From Alnus glutinosa (taxonomy: Eukaryota > Streptophyta > Magnoliopsida > Fagales > Betulaceae): a stretch of DNA of 64,000 bases. Below the pieces are notes generated by a model, which saw nothing but the letters and a program-made list of their open reading frames with translations, was not told the DNA's origin and made no database searches. The translations under genes and the position numbers were made by a program. Location of the stretch: NCBI RefSeq assembly GCF_958979055.1, contig NC_084899.1, forward strand, positions 23,627,501 to 23,691,500, in the 5' to 3' direction. Below are positions 34,480 to 47,883 of the stretch, piece by piece (the stretch's first letter is position 1; each line of letters opens with the position of its first letter).

Positions 34480-35952
34480 AATTTCTCTTGTATACTTTAT
34501 GTGTATTAAGGTTGCCCCGCGTCCCAATGCACTTTTTAATAAGATTGAATTACTTATAAAACAAAAACAAAAAAATAAACATCCGAGTGTTCCTTACCTC
34601 TCTTGCCAATTGCTCTTTTTACATATGGTGACTGGGCATCAACTTATAGCTCTTTTTAACCCCACATCATATAATTCTTCACTATATTGCCACCTGTTTT
34701 TTTTCATTGGATGCCCTACGGGATAGTGTGAATTGTCTCTCATGTGTTAGTTTTGTGTTTAATTCAAATGTAAATGACTCATCAACTAATTTTCGGTTAG
34801 GCACCCCAAGTCTGGCATGTTCTAGGGGGTTCTTGGATTTGCAAAATTTTAAATCCTAAACAAAGATCAGGCTTTGATGTTACCTAATCAAAATACCAAA
34901 ATTTGGTCAATATATGCAAAAAGTTCAATTAATTTCCCTTCAAATTGAAACTCCAGGAACAGTGAAGGTTACATATTAAGTTTAAATGCCGATAGGCTTT
35001 GGTGAGTTCAGACAAATTTTACCATCCATGCAATTTGCAGCTGAATGACTCTTTCAATGATAAGTTTACAAACTTGAGCTATAAGCTGAATGAGTTTGAT
35101 CCATGAGAATTTGGGCAACCAGAGCATTCAAAACTGATTAGGACTTCTTATGGTGTACTATCCACAAGCATCGAGTGGATAGAAACTCAAGTAGGCCAAA
35201 TTGGTTGAGCCAAAAACGACAGCAGATACGGAAAACACCAAACGATTGAAATTTGTCTTCTCCTACATTCAGACCATTTGCTAGTTGTTTCTCTCGGACG
35301 CCTCTTGTTTGAAATAAGGCCAAAATTAGATTTTATAGATTTAACGGTGAATATATTGTCAAGTTAATTAAAATTTTTAAACGATGTGATATAATATATA
35401 CGGTTAAATGTAATAAAATAAAATCTTAATTATGAAATGGTTCACCTCAATTCTTTACTAGCGTTTGGCATTGAGATTTTGTAGATAAAAAATGCGATTT
35501 AAAATTAAATCGTAAAACATAAATAATTTGGATTACGTTTTAAGAAAAATTGCGATTTGAAAATGCAGATTTTTTACGTTTTCAAATCTTTTGTCAAATA
35601 CTTAATTGCGTTTTTTAAAATTATGTTTTTACATTGTACATTTTAAAATTATTATTTTTAAATTGCCATTTTTTTAAATTACAAACTGACAAACCTAAGT
35701 AAGACAGAATTTTGGGAGTGTTCAATTGTAACATGACCAGTGAGTTGGGAGTACTGGTCCATACGTAATTAACGTAGACCTCAACTATTCTTGTCAGAAC
35801 AATCAAGATTCAAGACATGTAAAAGATCAGATCAGATTAAGAATGTCCAAAACACATAGCCAAACCGCCACTTCCACTAGGACCACTCCAACTAAAATAT
35901 CCTCCAAAAAGGTCAAAAGGACTTCCAACCCCCTCTCAAGGTGTCACTCCAA

Positions 35953-35992
<40 letters not shown>

Positions 35993-38386
35993 AAATAAAA
36001 CAAAAAAAAAAAAGAAGAAAAATTTGTCAATCGCACAAAAAGAAACCAAGGTTACATTTTAAGCCTTAAGGGTAAAGTTATATACCTGTATTTTCATTTT
36101 CCTCTTATTTTATTGTACTGATGTGGTAGTGTCTATCGGTCATTTTTTTAAAAAAAAATAAAAAATAAAATTAAGAACTAATGGACACTGTCACATTATC
36201 CCATTAAGATGTGGATATAGTATATAACTTTTTTAAAGCTTCAGGCCTCGTTTGGTCCGTAGAATAGATTCTTGGAATGGAACGATAATTCTTACAGAAT
36301 ACTCATTCCGCATATCAAACGAGGCCTTAATTAAACGAGTAATGCTAGAAATTATGAGACATGCTATTCTTTCATCTCTTTTTTAAATCTACCATTAGAT
36401 CTTTAAGACCCACATGTAGGTTCTACAAATCCAATAATGAATTTGAAAAAAATATGGCTGGAGATGGAAAAGCAATGAAAAAATAGTATCTCGCATAAAC
36501 TATATCTTTATCCGTCACTATCCCACCATAATCACTCAGCAATGCCAATCACCTCTTTTTTCTTCTTCTTCTTGTTTTTTTTTTTTTTTTTAATAATGAT
36601 TGATTTGCATTATAAGTGCACGTAATGAGATAGTGATAAGATAGAAATGTGATTTCTAGCACTAGTCTAATTAAGCAGGCACTCTGAGATGACGAAGTTG
36701 AGTGGTGTCTAGCTTGATGAATCAAAGTCACACACCTTTGACCATTTGCACTTGTTCCTTGACAACCTTCTCAGTTTTCCCTATCCAGAAGGCATAGCCA
36801 ATGAGAGTTAGCATTCAAGGGCATTCAAGGGGGCCTTATACAAAGCATCCAACCCTCTTCCTGAATTTCTTCACCGTCCAAGCCGTTTTCTGTGGGCCTT
36901 AATATAGGTTTGTTTCTTCTTCTTTTTCCATTTTTTTTTTTTTTTTTTTTTTAGGCTAATAACCACCATTAACATAATCCAAAACTAGATGTATATATGT
37001 GTGTGTGGCCTGTAGAGGTGTTCAAGTTTCAATGAGACAATAATCCAGGGAAAGAGTTTCAAAAATGTCGGACCCATTAGAGCTCTCTTTGCTTCTTTGG
37101 TTCCATGGGGGTGGATTTGACAGAGAGTCAGAGATGAACTTGTGTTAATGGTGTTTGTCTTCATCTACAAGCCTTGTCTATATCACAGCCCTTTTCTGTT
37201 TCTTTTGCTTAATGTCAGCAATAGCCATCTTTGTCTCTTTAAAAAGATGTGAAAAAGTTTTCAAGGAAATCACAAGAGCATTACCTTTTTAAACTGGCTT
37301 GACCTTCTAGAAGCTGTATACGAATCATTATACCTGTGGTTGAAAAAAAATATATATATATATTTTCCAAATAAATATATTTAAGATTTTTCTAAATTAT
37401 AGTCAATGTTAAAAAAATAAAAAAAAAATAAAAAAAGGTTTCCTTATTAGGCACACCTTGCCTTATTTTTCACATTTTTCATTGTTTACCACACCTTGGT
37501 GTTTTTTTTTTTAATAAATAGTTTGTCGCGTGTTAAATTTGGATCGTGTAGAGACGTGTTTAAGATTAATTATACAGGTTAATCTTAACACGATCCATTT
37601 AATTGAACGAGTTAGACCCCTTAATCGTAACTCACTAATTTATAAAAAAAAAAATAATGAATTGGTAGGGGTACGTAAATCAATTCTTAAGAAAATCGAT
37701 TATTTAACGCACACGAGGAGCATTTAATTTTCTGTTTTAGATTTTTGTAATAACAATTAAAAATAATGAATCGAATTATTTAATATAAAAAAAAAAAATG
37801 CTACACAGGGCCCCAAGTAAGTGTGATTTGTGAGCCGATTTCAGATGCCATCTTGGTTAATGTTTTCCATTAAGATTAATGTGTTTCTAACATATAGCAA
37901 TGAGCCAATGAGGCCAACCAAAAATGAAGTACAATAAATATAAAAATAAAAATAATTTCCCTTAATTAATTTGTAGCTCATGATCGATCCCTCGAGCATT
38001 TCAACGTCGTTCTCAATATTATTAATTATTTGTTCGATACTTTAGAGGCAATACACATCCACCACAAAAAATCAAATGATAATACAAAACAAAAAATAGA
38101 CTGACATTTCTGAGCTATATATATATAGTGATAATTAAATTTATTATTTTTTATCCGTTTAAGCTTTCGAGGCAATTGATAATTTATCATAATATATATC
38201 AAGGCTGAAGTTCTCTGTTCAAGCCATTAAAGAAGAGAGAGAGGTGAGCAGGAAAGCAAATGGAACAAAAAAAAAATCTATGATATTTAGAGGTGGTAAA
38301 GGTCCTTACTTGGCTGCCAGAACTTTATAAAAAGCTTATAAGCTCACATGATCTCAAACTAGACCAAAGTTGTTCTCTCTACCACG
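34480..38386. other. Intergenic sequence of copy B
   Basis: Collinear with 18425-22906. No gene seen. It contains a long poly(A) tract (35957-35990), the second copy of the 83-bp MITE and the promoter region of the NPF gene. About 400 bp present in copy A (near 21640-22160) are missing here around 37640-37660. Confidence 0.5.
36244..36326. mobile_element. Short MITE with GGCCTCGTTTG terminal inverted repeats (copy B)
   Basis: Duplicate of the element at 20194-20276, with the same ends and length and a few substitutions. Confidence 0.65.
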
Positions 38387-41300
38387 ATGGCAATGGTAGA
38401 AGAGAAAGGTCTTGCAGATGGAAGAGAGGATTACACACAAGATGGCACTGTAGATCTCAAAGGCAGACCCATTTTAAGATCAAAGACTGGGGGATGGAGA
38501 GCTTGTTCCTTCATTGTAGGTAATTAATGTATCCTGTGCCTTTTTACTGTCTTTTCCTCTACCCATATACTAAGCCAGTCTGCAGTATGTATAGCTCTTC
38601 ACCTCTCATATATATATTCAACCAGATGGCCAAACTTCAGTAGTTGCTGAATAAATCATTGAATGAAGTATAAAATTAATTAATGTTAAGGAAATGTAAG
38701 AAGATAAAGAAGAAAGGAAGGAGAGCTTATATAATATATATTAATCCTTCTGAGATGTTATCATATGTATATGAAGTCTTTCTGTTAATCAATAATTATC
38801 ATCTCACTTTGAAAAACTCAGCACGTACAGATCGATTTCCTTGTTTCTTATGCTTTTGTAGGGTATGAAGTGTTTGAGAGGATGGCATATTATGGGATTG
38901 CATCAAACCTGGTGCAATATTTAACACGGAAGCTCCATGAAGGCACTGTAAAATCTTCAAACAATGTCACCAACTGGGTTGGAACTGTATGGATGACACC
39001 CATTTTAGGTGCTTACATCGCAGATGCTCATCTTGGCCGATACTGGACTTTTGTCATTGCATCAGGAATTTATCTCGTGGTAAAATCTCGAATTCCTAAT
39101 AAATCAACCCATAATTTTTTTTGTCTCCCTATTTTAATTTGTTAAGTAAATAGAGGAAGGGGAGGAATAGATGAATCAAATTAATTAGTTCTAAAGGGGT
39201 AACAATTCGTGCTCTTGTGTCGAGTTCAGGTCATGTCGGGACATGGATATAATGAAAACTATATGAGTCAATATGAACCCGATCTGATTTAAGTAATTAA
39301 ACATGTCAATCATCTTAACCCAACGTACTAACACGACTTATTTCAATAGGAGGGTGATATATATACAACACGACCCACATAACTCATTTCATAACCAGGT
39401 CTTATTAGGTTAACCTAGCCCAATCCGCATCACCTGTTTAATTAACAAAATTCTCAATTATTAAGTATGAAAATGCCATTTTATATACAAAAATATTATT
39501 AACACAATAATTCTCAATTATTGAGCATGAAAATGAGTTACATTACCAAAATTATATCTTTAATTACAACTAGGGAGATGAGATTAAAGGTAATTTTTTG
39601 TCTTAGACTTTATGGTTTTAATTTTTATTTTATTTTTTATAAGTAGTAAGGGTTTCAATGTTTTAGTGGTAAAAGTAAAAAAATGTTTAAATTTATATGA
39701 GTTATGTGAATCACTTATGGGTTAAGCAGGTTAATTGATTACAAATTGACCCATTTATTTATCATGCCTAATTGGGTTGGCCCGGCCGGTTTGACACAAA
39801 ATTGTATTTTACTAAATCAAAACCCGCTAATATCGTGTTAAATTTATGTTAAGTTCACAAGTCGTATAAAAAAATTACCTATAAATTTCCAAGTAAATGA
39901 CGATTTTAAATTCATTGATGGTTCCAATTTTTTTTTTTTTTTTTGTACGTCATGTGCTGCAAATTTTAAAGGTTGACATTTTTTGCACCGAGCATAATCA
40001 AGAACGTATGCGATTATTGTTAAACTAAATAAGAACCATACATGCATTAATTTGATCAGTCCAAGATGGTTTAATTGCGATAGGCCCATTGAAGAGATGC
40101 AGCCAAACTCGGCCATCAAATAGGGCCCCAATTATAAAAACTATTGCCATATACAATATTGCTTCCTCATTTCGTTTATGACGATTCCAGGGCCTAAAAA
40201 AAATTTAGGTTTATATTTTGAGCAAAGTTTTCTTTTTAAATCCGGTTCGAAAAAATTCTTCTAACATGCATGTGATTCTTACGTATGTTTATAATTTTAG
40301 CTTTATACCCTCAAGCTTTTTAATCTTTTTCATAAGCTTGTAATACAAATCGATTTGCAGGATCGGATTTACGTGCTTTAATTTGATTAATTGCTAAATA
40401 AAACTTCATTTACTCTCTTAAACTATCAAGCATTTTTTTAATGTCTCCTTAAACTTTAAGAATTTGTAATATGGGGTTCTAATCGTTCAACCCTTTTAAT
40501 TACTCCATTCATTAAAATTTTTCGTTAAATTTTAACGGAGTAAACAAAAATGACCAAAAATTTAAAAAATAGAAAACATTGTTGTGGGTCCTTCCTTTTT
40601 TTATTTTTCTATTTTATACTTTTTTTAGTTTTTTAAATTAAGGACATATTTGTATTTTTAGAAATTTTTATAGGTCATGTTTAATTTTTTTTACTTTAGA
40701 GGGGAATGAACCTTTAATTAGTTATTTCCATTCAATTCATAGTGACACAATTTTCCTCCAATTAACTTTTATACACAGGGAATGACTCTCTTAACCTTCA
40801 CGGTCTCAGTGCCAGCCTTAAGACCCCCATCTTGTGGTAATGGGGTCAAAGAAGAGTACTGCAATAAACGAGCCTCATCTTTCCAAGTGGGAATTTTCTA
40901 TTGTGCCTTGTACATAATTGCTGTTGGGACTGGTGGAACCAAGCCCAACATTTCAACCTTGGGTGCAGGCCAGTTTGATGACTTTGAACCCAAGGAAAGG
41001 ACCCAAAAGCTCTCCTTCTTCAATTGGTGGATGTTCAGCATTTTCTTTGGCACCCTCTTCTCCAACACCATATTCATCTACATACAAGACAATGTAGGCT
41101 GGAGCCTTGGCTATGGCCTTCCAACAGTTGGGCTCTTGTTTGCTGTTCTGGTGTTCTTGTTGGGCACTCCACTGTATAGGCACAAAGTGGCTGCAGAGAG
41201 TCCTCTCACTAGGATATGTCAGGTGCTTGTGGCTGCTATAAGGAAGTGGAAGGTGCCTGTACCAAATGACCCAAAAGAGCTTCATGAGCTGAGCTTGGAA

Positions 41301-42943
41301 GATTATGCCAAAACCAGAAAATTCAGAATTGACTACACCCCTTCCCTAAGGTTAATCCTCAGCACTATTTATAAATTCAATATTCAATTTTTTTTTTCTT
41401 TATTACCTGATTTCCCTTTTCTGCATTGATGCGATCTTAGTACGGAGTTTTAAGCACAATATTCATATACACAATCACCATGACACCACAAAAAGTTAGT
41501 TAATTTCACATTGAAAAATGAGTTATTCACATTGAACATGTAGATTAATTATAAAGGTGTTCGGTCATGGATATTGAGTCCAACATGGATTCTTTACTAT
41601 GTGAGATTGGGCATTTTTTTGGACGTTACATATATGTTATGAAAATATTTGCGTCTAATGGTTGGTTGGGACTGTCACGTCAGCATTGTAGAATAGTTGT
41701 GTGATGAAAATGTTATTTATAGCATTATTCAAAACTGATAATGGTTGTAGGCCTTGTGATAGTCAACTATCCTACAATGCTGATGTAGCAGCCTCAACCA
41801 ATCCTTGATTTTTTTTTAATACGGATTAATCTAATAATTGATTGAGACTGTCGACGTACCAACATTGCAAGATAATTATGAGACGAAAATTTGGTTTCTA
41901 TCATTACTCTTCAAGAAATATTGGATGAACCAAAATAGTTCCCTAGTTAAACAATCATGCAGAAACTAAAATACTTGCATCTAGCCTTTTGGTTCCCATC
42001 TCCCCCGGCCACCTTACTCTCGCATTGGATTGCCTGCAGATTGCTTGACAAAGCAGCTGTAAAGAGCGGGCCAAGCACACCATGGCTACTATGTGCAGTG
42101 ACTCAAGTAGAAGAAACCAAGCAAATGGTGAAAATGATCCCCGTTTTGATTGCAACATTCATACCAAGCGCCATAGTAGCTCAAGTAAGTACACTTTTCA
42201 TCAAACAAGGCGCCACCCTAGATAGAAGCATGGGACCTCATTTCAAAATCCCTCCGGCATGTCTCACAGCGTTTGTGACAATCTTCATGTTGATTAGCAT
42301 TCCGCTCTACGACCGCTACTTCGTTCCGACGGTGCGGCGCTACACGAAGAACCCTAGAGGGATTACATTGCTGCAGAGAATAGGGGTTGGCCTTGTGTTG
42401 CACGTCATTATCATGGTCATAGCTTGCTTGGCTGAAAGAAAGAGACTGAGTGTTGCAAGAGAAAACCACATCTCTGACAAAGATGATATAGTTCCGCTTT
42501 CTATTTTCATTCTCCTCCCTCAGTTTGCATTAATGGGGGTCGCTGATGCCTTTGTGGAAGTTGCAGAGCTAGAGTTTTTCTATGATCAAGCTCCAGAAGG
42601 CATGAAAAGCCTGGGAGCCTCATATTGCACTAGTAGCTTGGGAATTGGGCAATTTCTCAGTAGTTTTCTTTTGACGACAGTTTCTGATTTCACCAAGAGG
42701 CATGGCCACAAAGGTTGGATTTTGGATAATCTAAATGTCTCCCATTTGGACTACTATTATGCTTTCTTGGCCATCTTGAGCTTTCTCAACTCCATCTTCT
42801 TTCTGCTCGTTGCAAAGTTCTATGTTTATAATGTTGACGTGACGGAATCCAATAGGGACATACCCATGGAAACTTCAGTACCGAGCAAATCTTCATCTAA
42901 AGATAATGATCATCAAGTCTTGATCAAGACTGGACTAAGCTGA
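38387..42943 (+). CDS. NRT1/PTR family transporter, NPF5-like (copy B)
   Basis: Exons 38387-38519, 38862-39079, 40779-41350 and 42040-42943 join in phase into 608 residues, the same exon lengths as copy A, so the gene looks intact. Exons 1 and 2 encode protein identical to copy A; exon 3 differs at two residues (Ser/Ala and Gly/Cys); exon 4 differs at 15 of about 300. The EVFER motif, FFNWWMFSIFFGTL and FYDQAPEGMKSLG are all kept. GAGQFD replaces the family's usual GADQFD, as in copy A. Notable exon 4 changes against both A and C are Lys to Glu in VAELEFF and His to Gln in GIGQF. The gene begins about 4.2 kb after the start of the duplicated block. Upstream sequence resembles copy A, so expression may overlap. 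Substrate unknown. Confidence 0.93.
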
Positions 42944-43143
42944 TCATAAAAAGTTCTTGTGTATTTCTTTTCTTTTCTTTTTTTTTGGGAGCACTACTTG
43001 CCTTTTACAATCAAATACAGTCCACTGTAAGCAATATATAGAATTAATAGAACTCAAAATTCGTAGTGATAATTCAAATTTCATGCTTCTTTGTGGTTGC
43101 AATACATACTTAGAAAATTATAATATAAGATGAAAATGGAAGA

Positions 43144-43992
43144 GGGTTAAATACCTAATTGTCCCTGTGGTTTAAAAAAATTATTTTTTACTCTCTTAGT
43201 TTTCATTTTTATCATAGGAGGTACATGTCTTATGGGAAAAAACGAAAATGGTACATCCGTTCACTTTTATGTCTAAAACTAATGTCCTGTCATGTCATCC
43301 TACACTTGTTGGCGTACTTGTGCGACACCTGTCCCAAATATATATATATATTAAGGACCTTTTAAAAAAAAAAAAAAAAAAATCTCTAGGGGGCCAACCC
43401 CATGTGGCCCAAAGGGGTTGCTAAGCCACCCCTATTTTGGCTAAAAGAGTGGTTCGAGACTACTTTTGGGGGTGGCCGAACCACCCCATGGCCCTTGGGG
43501 GTGGTTCAGCCCCAAGGGCCAAAATATGAGTGGCCAAAATCACCATCATTTGGCTTGGGAGCCACATTTAGCTTGGGGGTGGTTCAGCCACCTTCATAGA
43601 GACATAGACCAAACCTCTTCTTCTTCTTTTTCTTCTTTTTTTGATTCAAAAAAAAAAAAATAATTGATTTTGGCCCTTGGGGGTGGCCTCACCACCCTAG
43701 GCCTCGGCCACCCCCATTTTGGCTCCTGGGGTGGCCAGCCACCTATAGAATTTTTTATTTTTTATTTTTATATATAGTAGCCAGGTCAGCGCTGACGTGG
43801 CTCTGGGGACAGGTGTCGCATAAGTACGCCGACACGTGTAGGATGACATAGCGAGACATTAGTTTTAAATAGAAAAATGAACAGATGTATCATTTTCATC
43901 TTTTTTCATAGCACAAGTACCTCCTATGATGAAAATGAAAACGGCAAAAAATAAAGTTTTTAAACCACATGAGTGTATAAGATATTTAACCT
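43144..43992. mobile_element. Mutator-like element with long terminal inverted repeats and 9-bp target duplication
   Basis: 849 bp flanked by AATGGAAGA at 43135-43143 and 43993-44001. Ends GGGTTAAATA and ATTTAACCT, with terminal inverted repeats of about 190-200 bp each; the right one is more complete, including the GTGGCTCTGGGGACAG segment that is deleted from the left one. The centre (43388-43745) is GC-rich with many GGGGTGG(C/T) and CCACCCC motifs that can fold back. No transposase frame is visible, so it is non-autonomous. A 9-bp duplication with long inverted repeats is typical of Mutator-like elements. Confidence 0.8.
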
Positions 43993-45951
43993 AATGGAAG
44001 AGTGTTAGGATTTACGTTATTGGCAAATTCAATGTCAAAAATTGTTGTGTTGAAAATTTAGGTTAGTGTTTAAGTTGGCTCTTATTAAGTTGAGGTTCAA
44101 ATTGAAGATCAAAAACTGCCGTTTGTAACCTTAATTGAAGGGCGTTCAAACAAGATCATTTTACAAGGTTTAGGAATTCGAGGCAAAATGCCCCGATCTC
44201 AAGACCTTTTAAACAAGATCATAAAGGCTCTTCAAGAATCGAGCTTTAGAATGCGCACACTGATCGCAAGGTGGATCACATCAAGTTCGAACATGGCAGA
44301 ATTACATTGTTTCACAAAGTTACCAAGAGCTCCGATCACAATTAGTATGTTCGAAGCCAGTTCGAACGCAATGAAAATCAAGTCAGATATATATGAGACA
44401 CTCAGTCGCAACTGTGTTCAAACCCCATTCGAACACCACATGTGATAAATTTTGAAACCCTAGTTGTCGTTCAAATGCGACTTACTCTTGTTTGAACGCA
44501 ACAACCTCAAATTGTGTTATTATTTCTTAACTGACTTACTCATTAAACCTCTCTTTTCTCAAGGTCTATTAAGCCTCACAAGCCATCAATTTCATAAGAC
44601 CCTGAGGGCTGGCTAAGGCTATTATTTTGTGTTGTTGGAATGTGAATTTATCTTTCTATGCATTGATTTTCTATCACCTCTATTTGGTTCCATTAAACTA
44701 CAAAAAACCCTTCGGCCACTAAATTTTTGGGTTGTAGCGGATAATTAAGGTTTGTTCGTGAAGGTGATTCTTGTAGAAGAATGCCAAAAATGCTGGAGCC
44801 ACTGCTATGAGAGGTGAATGAGTCGTTTCCTCCCTTTGTTTAATTAGAAACTTACTGAAAGTGGAATGTTGAGATTGAGTGACATAAAATAAATTTACTT
44901 TAAAATTCTTTAGAGTGAGAGTATATCAATTCATATAATATAGGCAAAATAACATATTCATATATTCATAGTGCAGTAAAAGCAATTGATAAAAGGGCAT
45001 GCAATGAAATTACACTTAAGAAAGAGTTAGGGATTCCTTTTACATCTTGACTGCGGCTAAAATGGTTTCTCGCCTGCTAGCTACCTGAACCAAATGTTCA
45101 TTTTGGACTAACCCCTTAATATGGACAAATTATTTTAGCCCTCTTTTTTATTTTTTTTAACAAATTCGAAATTTAAATTATGCCTTAAAATAATTTTCGG
45201 TTATAGAATAATTTTTTTTTCTTCTTATTTTTTTGGTTCTATCCGAAAAGGTCTATTTGATATATTCTGACAGAAATTCTATTTACATGCATGGTCCAAA
45301 ATAAAGCTTAATGGGCCAAAATGCACTAATGCAGTATTAACTAATTAGTTGACCCACTTAAACTTAAACAACTACTAATTAGGCCCAAAACTTAATAACA
45401 ATGGATCAAGATTCAAATGTGCTTTTAAACATTTTTGCATACTTTTTATAGAATTTATTTGATTCATAATTCTCTTGAAATTAATTTATGGTATAAACAA
45501 CGTAGCTTTTTAATTTAACTAGTTTAATAGTTAAATCATCTAGGTAATATAAAATATAACTTTTGTAATATAATTAATTAGCGGGACTGTTTTCATGGAA
45601 ATTTTGACCTTGCAAGATTCTGTTTTGGCCTAATTTCCATGTTCCAAATCAGATTTTAAAATACTTTTTCACAAAAACATCTACTACGTACCATACGTAC
45701 ATAGGAATCAAAATATGATTCGATCGGCTAGGGTTTATGTTCTACCTTTGGCCAATCCACATGTTTTCATAACATGCCATTTAAAACCTTAAATATATAT
45801 ATATATATATTAGAAGTTTAATTCAAAACAATTCATCTAGATTCGGTTATCGATCAGTAATTGAATTCATCACAATATTTAAATAGAACAATTCACAAGC
45901 CAAGAAAATTGAAAAAAAAAAAAAATGAATGAATGAAGAAGAAGAAGAAGA

Positions 45952-45995
<44 letters not shown>

Positions 45996-47634
45996 AATGC
46001 ATCACAAGATTCACAGCATTAATCTTAGGTCATAGGTATAAGTGTGAGTGAGCTCCGATCCCAATTAATAATTGAGTTTATGACCAACCCCACCCACCCC
46101 CCCCCCCCCCCCCAAATGGGCCAAATCCCAACTAAAACTATGTATATATTTATTATTTCCAAATTTATAGTTTTTTTTTTTACTAGAAAGTTTAATATTA
46201 CTCGATCATATCGATTTAAATAAAATCATATATAATTAATTAAATATTATGATGATTGGATGATGACTGATCTAAGATATATAAATGAAAGATATCCATT
46301 TGTTTTTTTTTTAATTAGACCAATTAATTCCAAAAGTTTTTAACAAAGCCCCTGTGTGTGTGTGTGTACAAGATTTTGAATAACCTTTAAAGGTGCATGT
46401 GCAGGCACGACGCACGACCGCATACGCAATTCCAAAAGAAAAAAAAAAGGGTACGTACTACTCTTTCTTCACCTCAACTTTTGGTTTTTTATAGCCTCTT
46501 TAGAATATAAACTCTGCTTTTTCAGTGCTTAATTACCCCAGAAATCTAGCTCCTTTCTAAAGGAATACACACACAAGTTGCAAACAACCCACTCAAGAAG
46601 CCTATGGCATTTCTTATCTGAATAGCATCCAAATTAAAGGTGGAGAGGAATAAATAAAGCCGAAGGAATAACAAAAACATCTTCAACTTTATATATATAT
46701 ACACACATGTTAGACATCATGACTCCAACCCAAAAGTATATGGTTTAAACCAATGAATTTGTTTATCTTTTCTCGATGCATGTGGGACTCAACACTCACA
46801 TGCATGTGACACATGCAATATTCACACGATTCGCATGTCAACGCAAGTACACTACTTAGCCGGCATCCACTACATACACAAACTATCTCACTCCCACTAC
46901 ACATGCACGCATGTGGCCTAACACTTGGCCCTCCGATGGAGATGGACCTTGTCCTCAAGCTTTCTTCTTGGTAAGCTTCAAAATCTTATTTTGTCACAGC
47001 TCGCAGTACTACAGAACTGTTAAGAGTGGCAACTCGATCGTCAGAAAGCACCTCACGTTACAAACCCCAAGTTGTTGAGGAATGAGCTCGATCGTTGGTG
47101 TCACAACATGTCACATATATATATATAATATACCCTACCTCCACTACATGCATAAAACTATACCCCACCCCCACTACACGCGCGTTGCCTAACAGAAACG
47201 ACCACTCTTGAATAGAAATTCAATCAACCAATCGATATGTTAATTATTTCAACCCATTATTCCATGGAACCACGTGCCAAATAATCGAATAAAACAGTTT
47301 TCTATCATTTGCCTATGCTGTCACACCAGATCGAGCTCAATTAAAATGACATGCCACCATGCATGCTCCAAAACCGACTTCGGTAAGTAGCTCCCTCCGT
47401 GACTCGACTACAAAGCTACAATTCGGCCGTTCAATCGCGATTTCACACTCGATGTGGTGACTGCATATGATACATACCAAATGATACAAACTTTAAGTAT
47501 AATTCACCATTGAAAAATTAAAATCAGCTTGCAAAAAGAGGATGTCCAAAAGCTTATGAGTTTTGCACTTGATTACGAGTTTTGAATTATATTAGGTCTA
47601 GCTATCAGGTTTTGCAGAAAAAATAAATAAATAT
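43993..47634. other. Intergenic sequence between NPF copies B and C
   Basis: No gene is supported. 44006-44840 has an LTR-like look (starts TGTTAGGATTTACG; repeated CGTTC(A/G)AAC motifs) but no partner or target duplication. Microsatellites: TA near 45795-45811, GAA followed by GA at 45935-45992, a run of 17 C at 46097-46113, TG near 46351-46367. A small open frame at 44188-44445 is judged fortuitous. Confidence 0.5.
45935..45992. repeat. Compound (GAA)n(GA)n microsatellite
   Basis: About seven GAA units pass directly into about 18 GA units. Confidence 0.95.
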
Positions 47635-47883
47635 TTTATTATTATAATTTTTTAGTGTCGTTTATCCCCCCTAAATGACACTCACAGATTATTGTCATTT
47701 GAACAGTAAACGACACTAAATGATGTTGTTTGAATAGTAAATAACGCTTTCACAAATTCTCGACCCTATGTTTAGTGTTGTTTAGCAAACGACACTATTC
47801 AAACATCACTAAATGAATAGTGTTGTTTTATGAGCCCGATACTATTCACACGTCACTAAAATTGGGTTTTTTGTTTTGTAGTG
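47635..47883 (-). mobile_element. CACTA-type transposon fragment upstream of NPF copy C
   Basis: On the minus strand the segment begins CACTACAAAACAAAAAACCC followed by AATTTTAGTGACG, the typical start of plant En/Spm (CACTA) elements, with subterminal repeats of type AGTGTCGTTT and AAACGACACTA further in. The opposite terminus was not found, so this is a truncated copy or fold-back derivative. Its intact terminus lies about 175 bp upstream of the NPF C start codon. Confidence 0.65.

Larger units (their letters stand above)
34194..43493 (+). repeat. Tandem segmental duplication, copy B
   Basis: Starts TGTAATATTTGG, matching 18140 in the 3' flank of the RNA-binding protein gene, and stays collinear with copy A through the MITE, the NPF gene and into the Mutator-like element, to 43493. 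It lacks the Helitron pair. Because copy B starts within a 3' flank, it carries no coding part of the RNA-binding protein gene. Confidence 0.93.

Noticed and set aside
44188-44445. 85-codon open frame
   Set aside because: Lies in an LTR-like stretch with repeated CGTTCGAAC motifs, has no known domain and poor protein-like composition.
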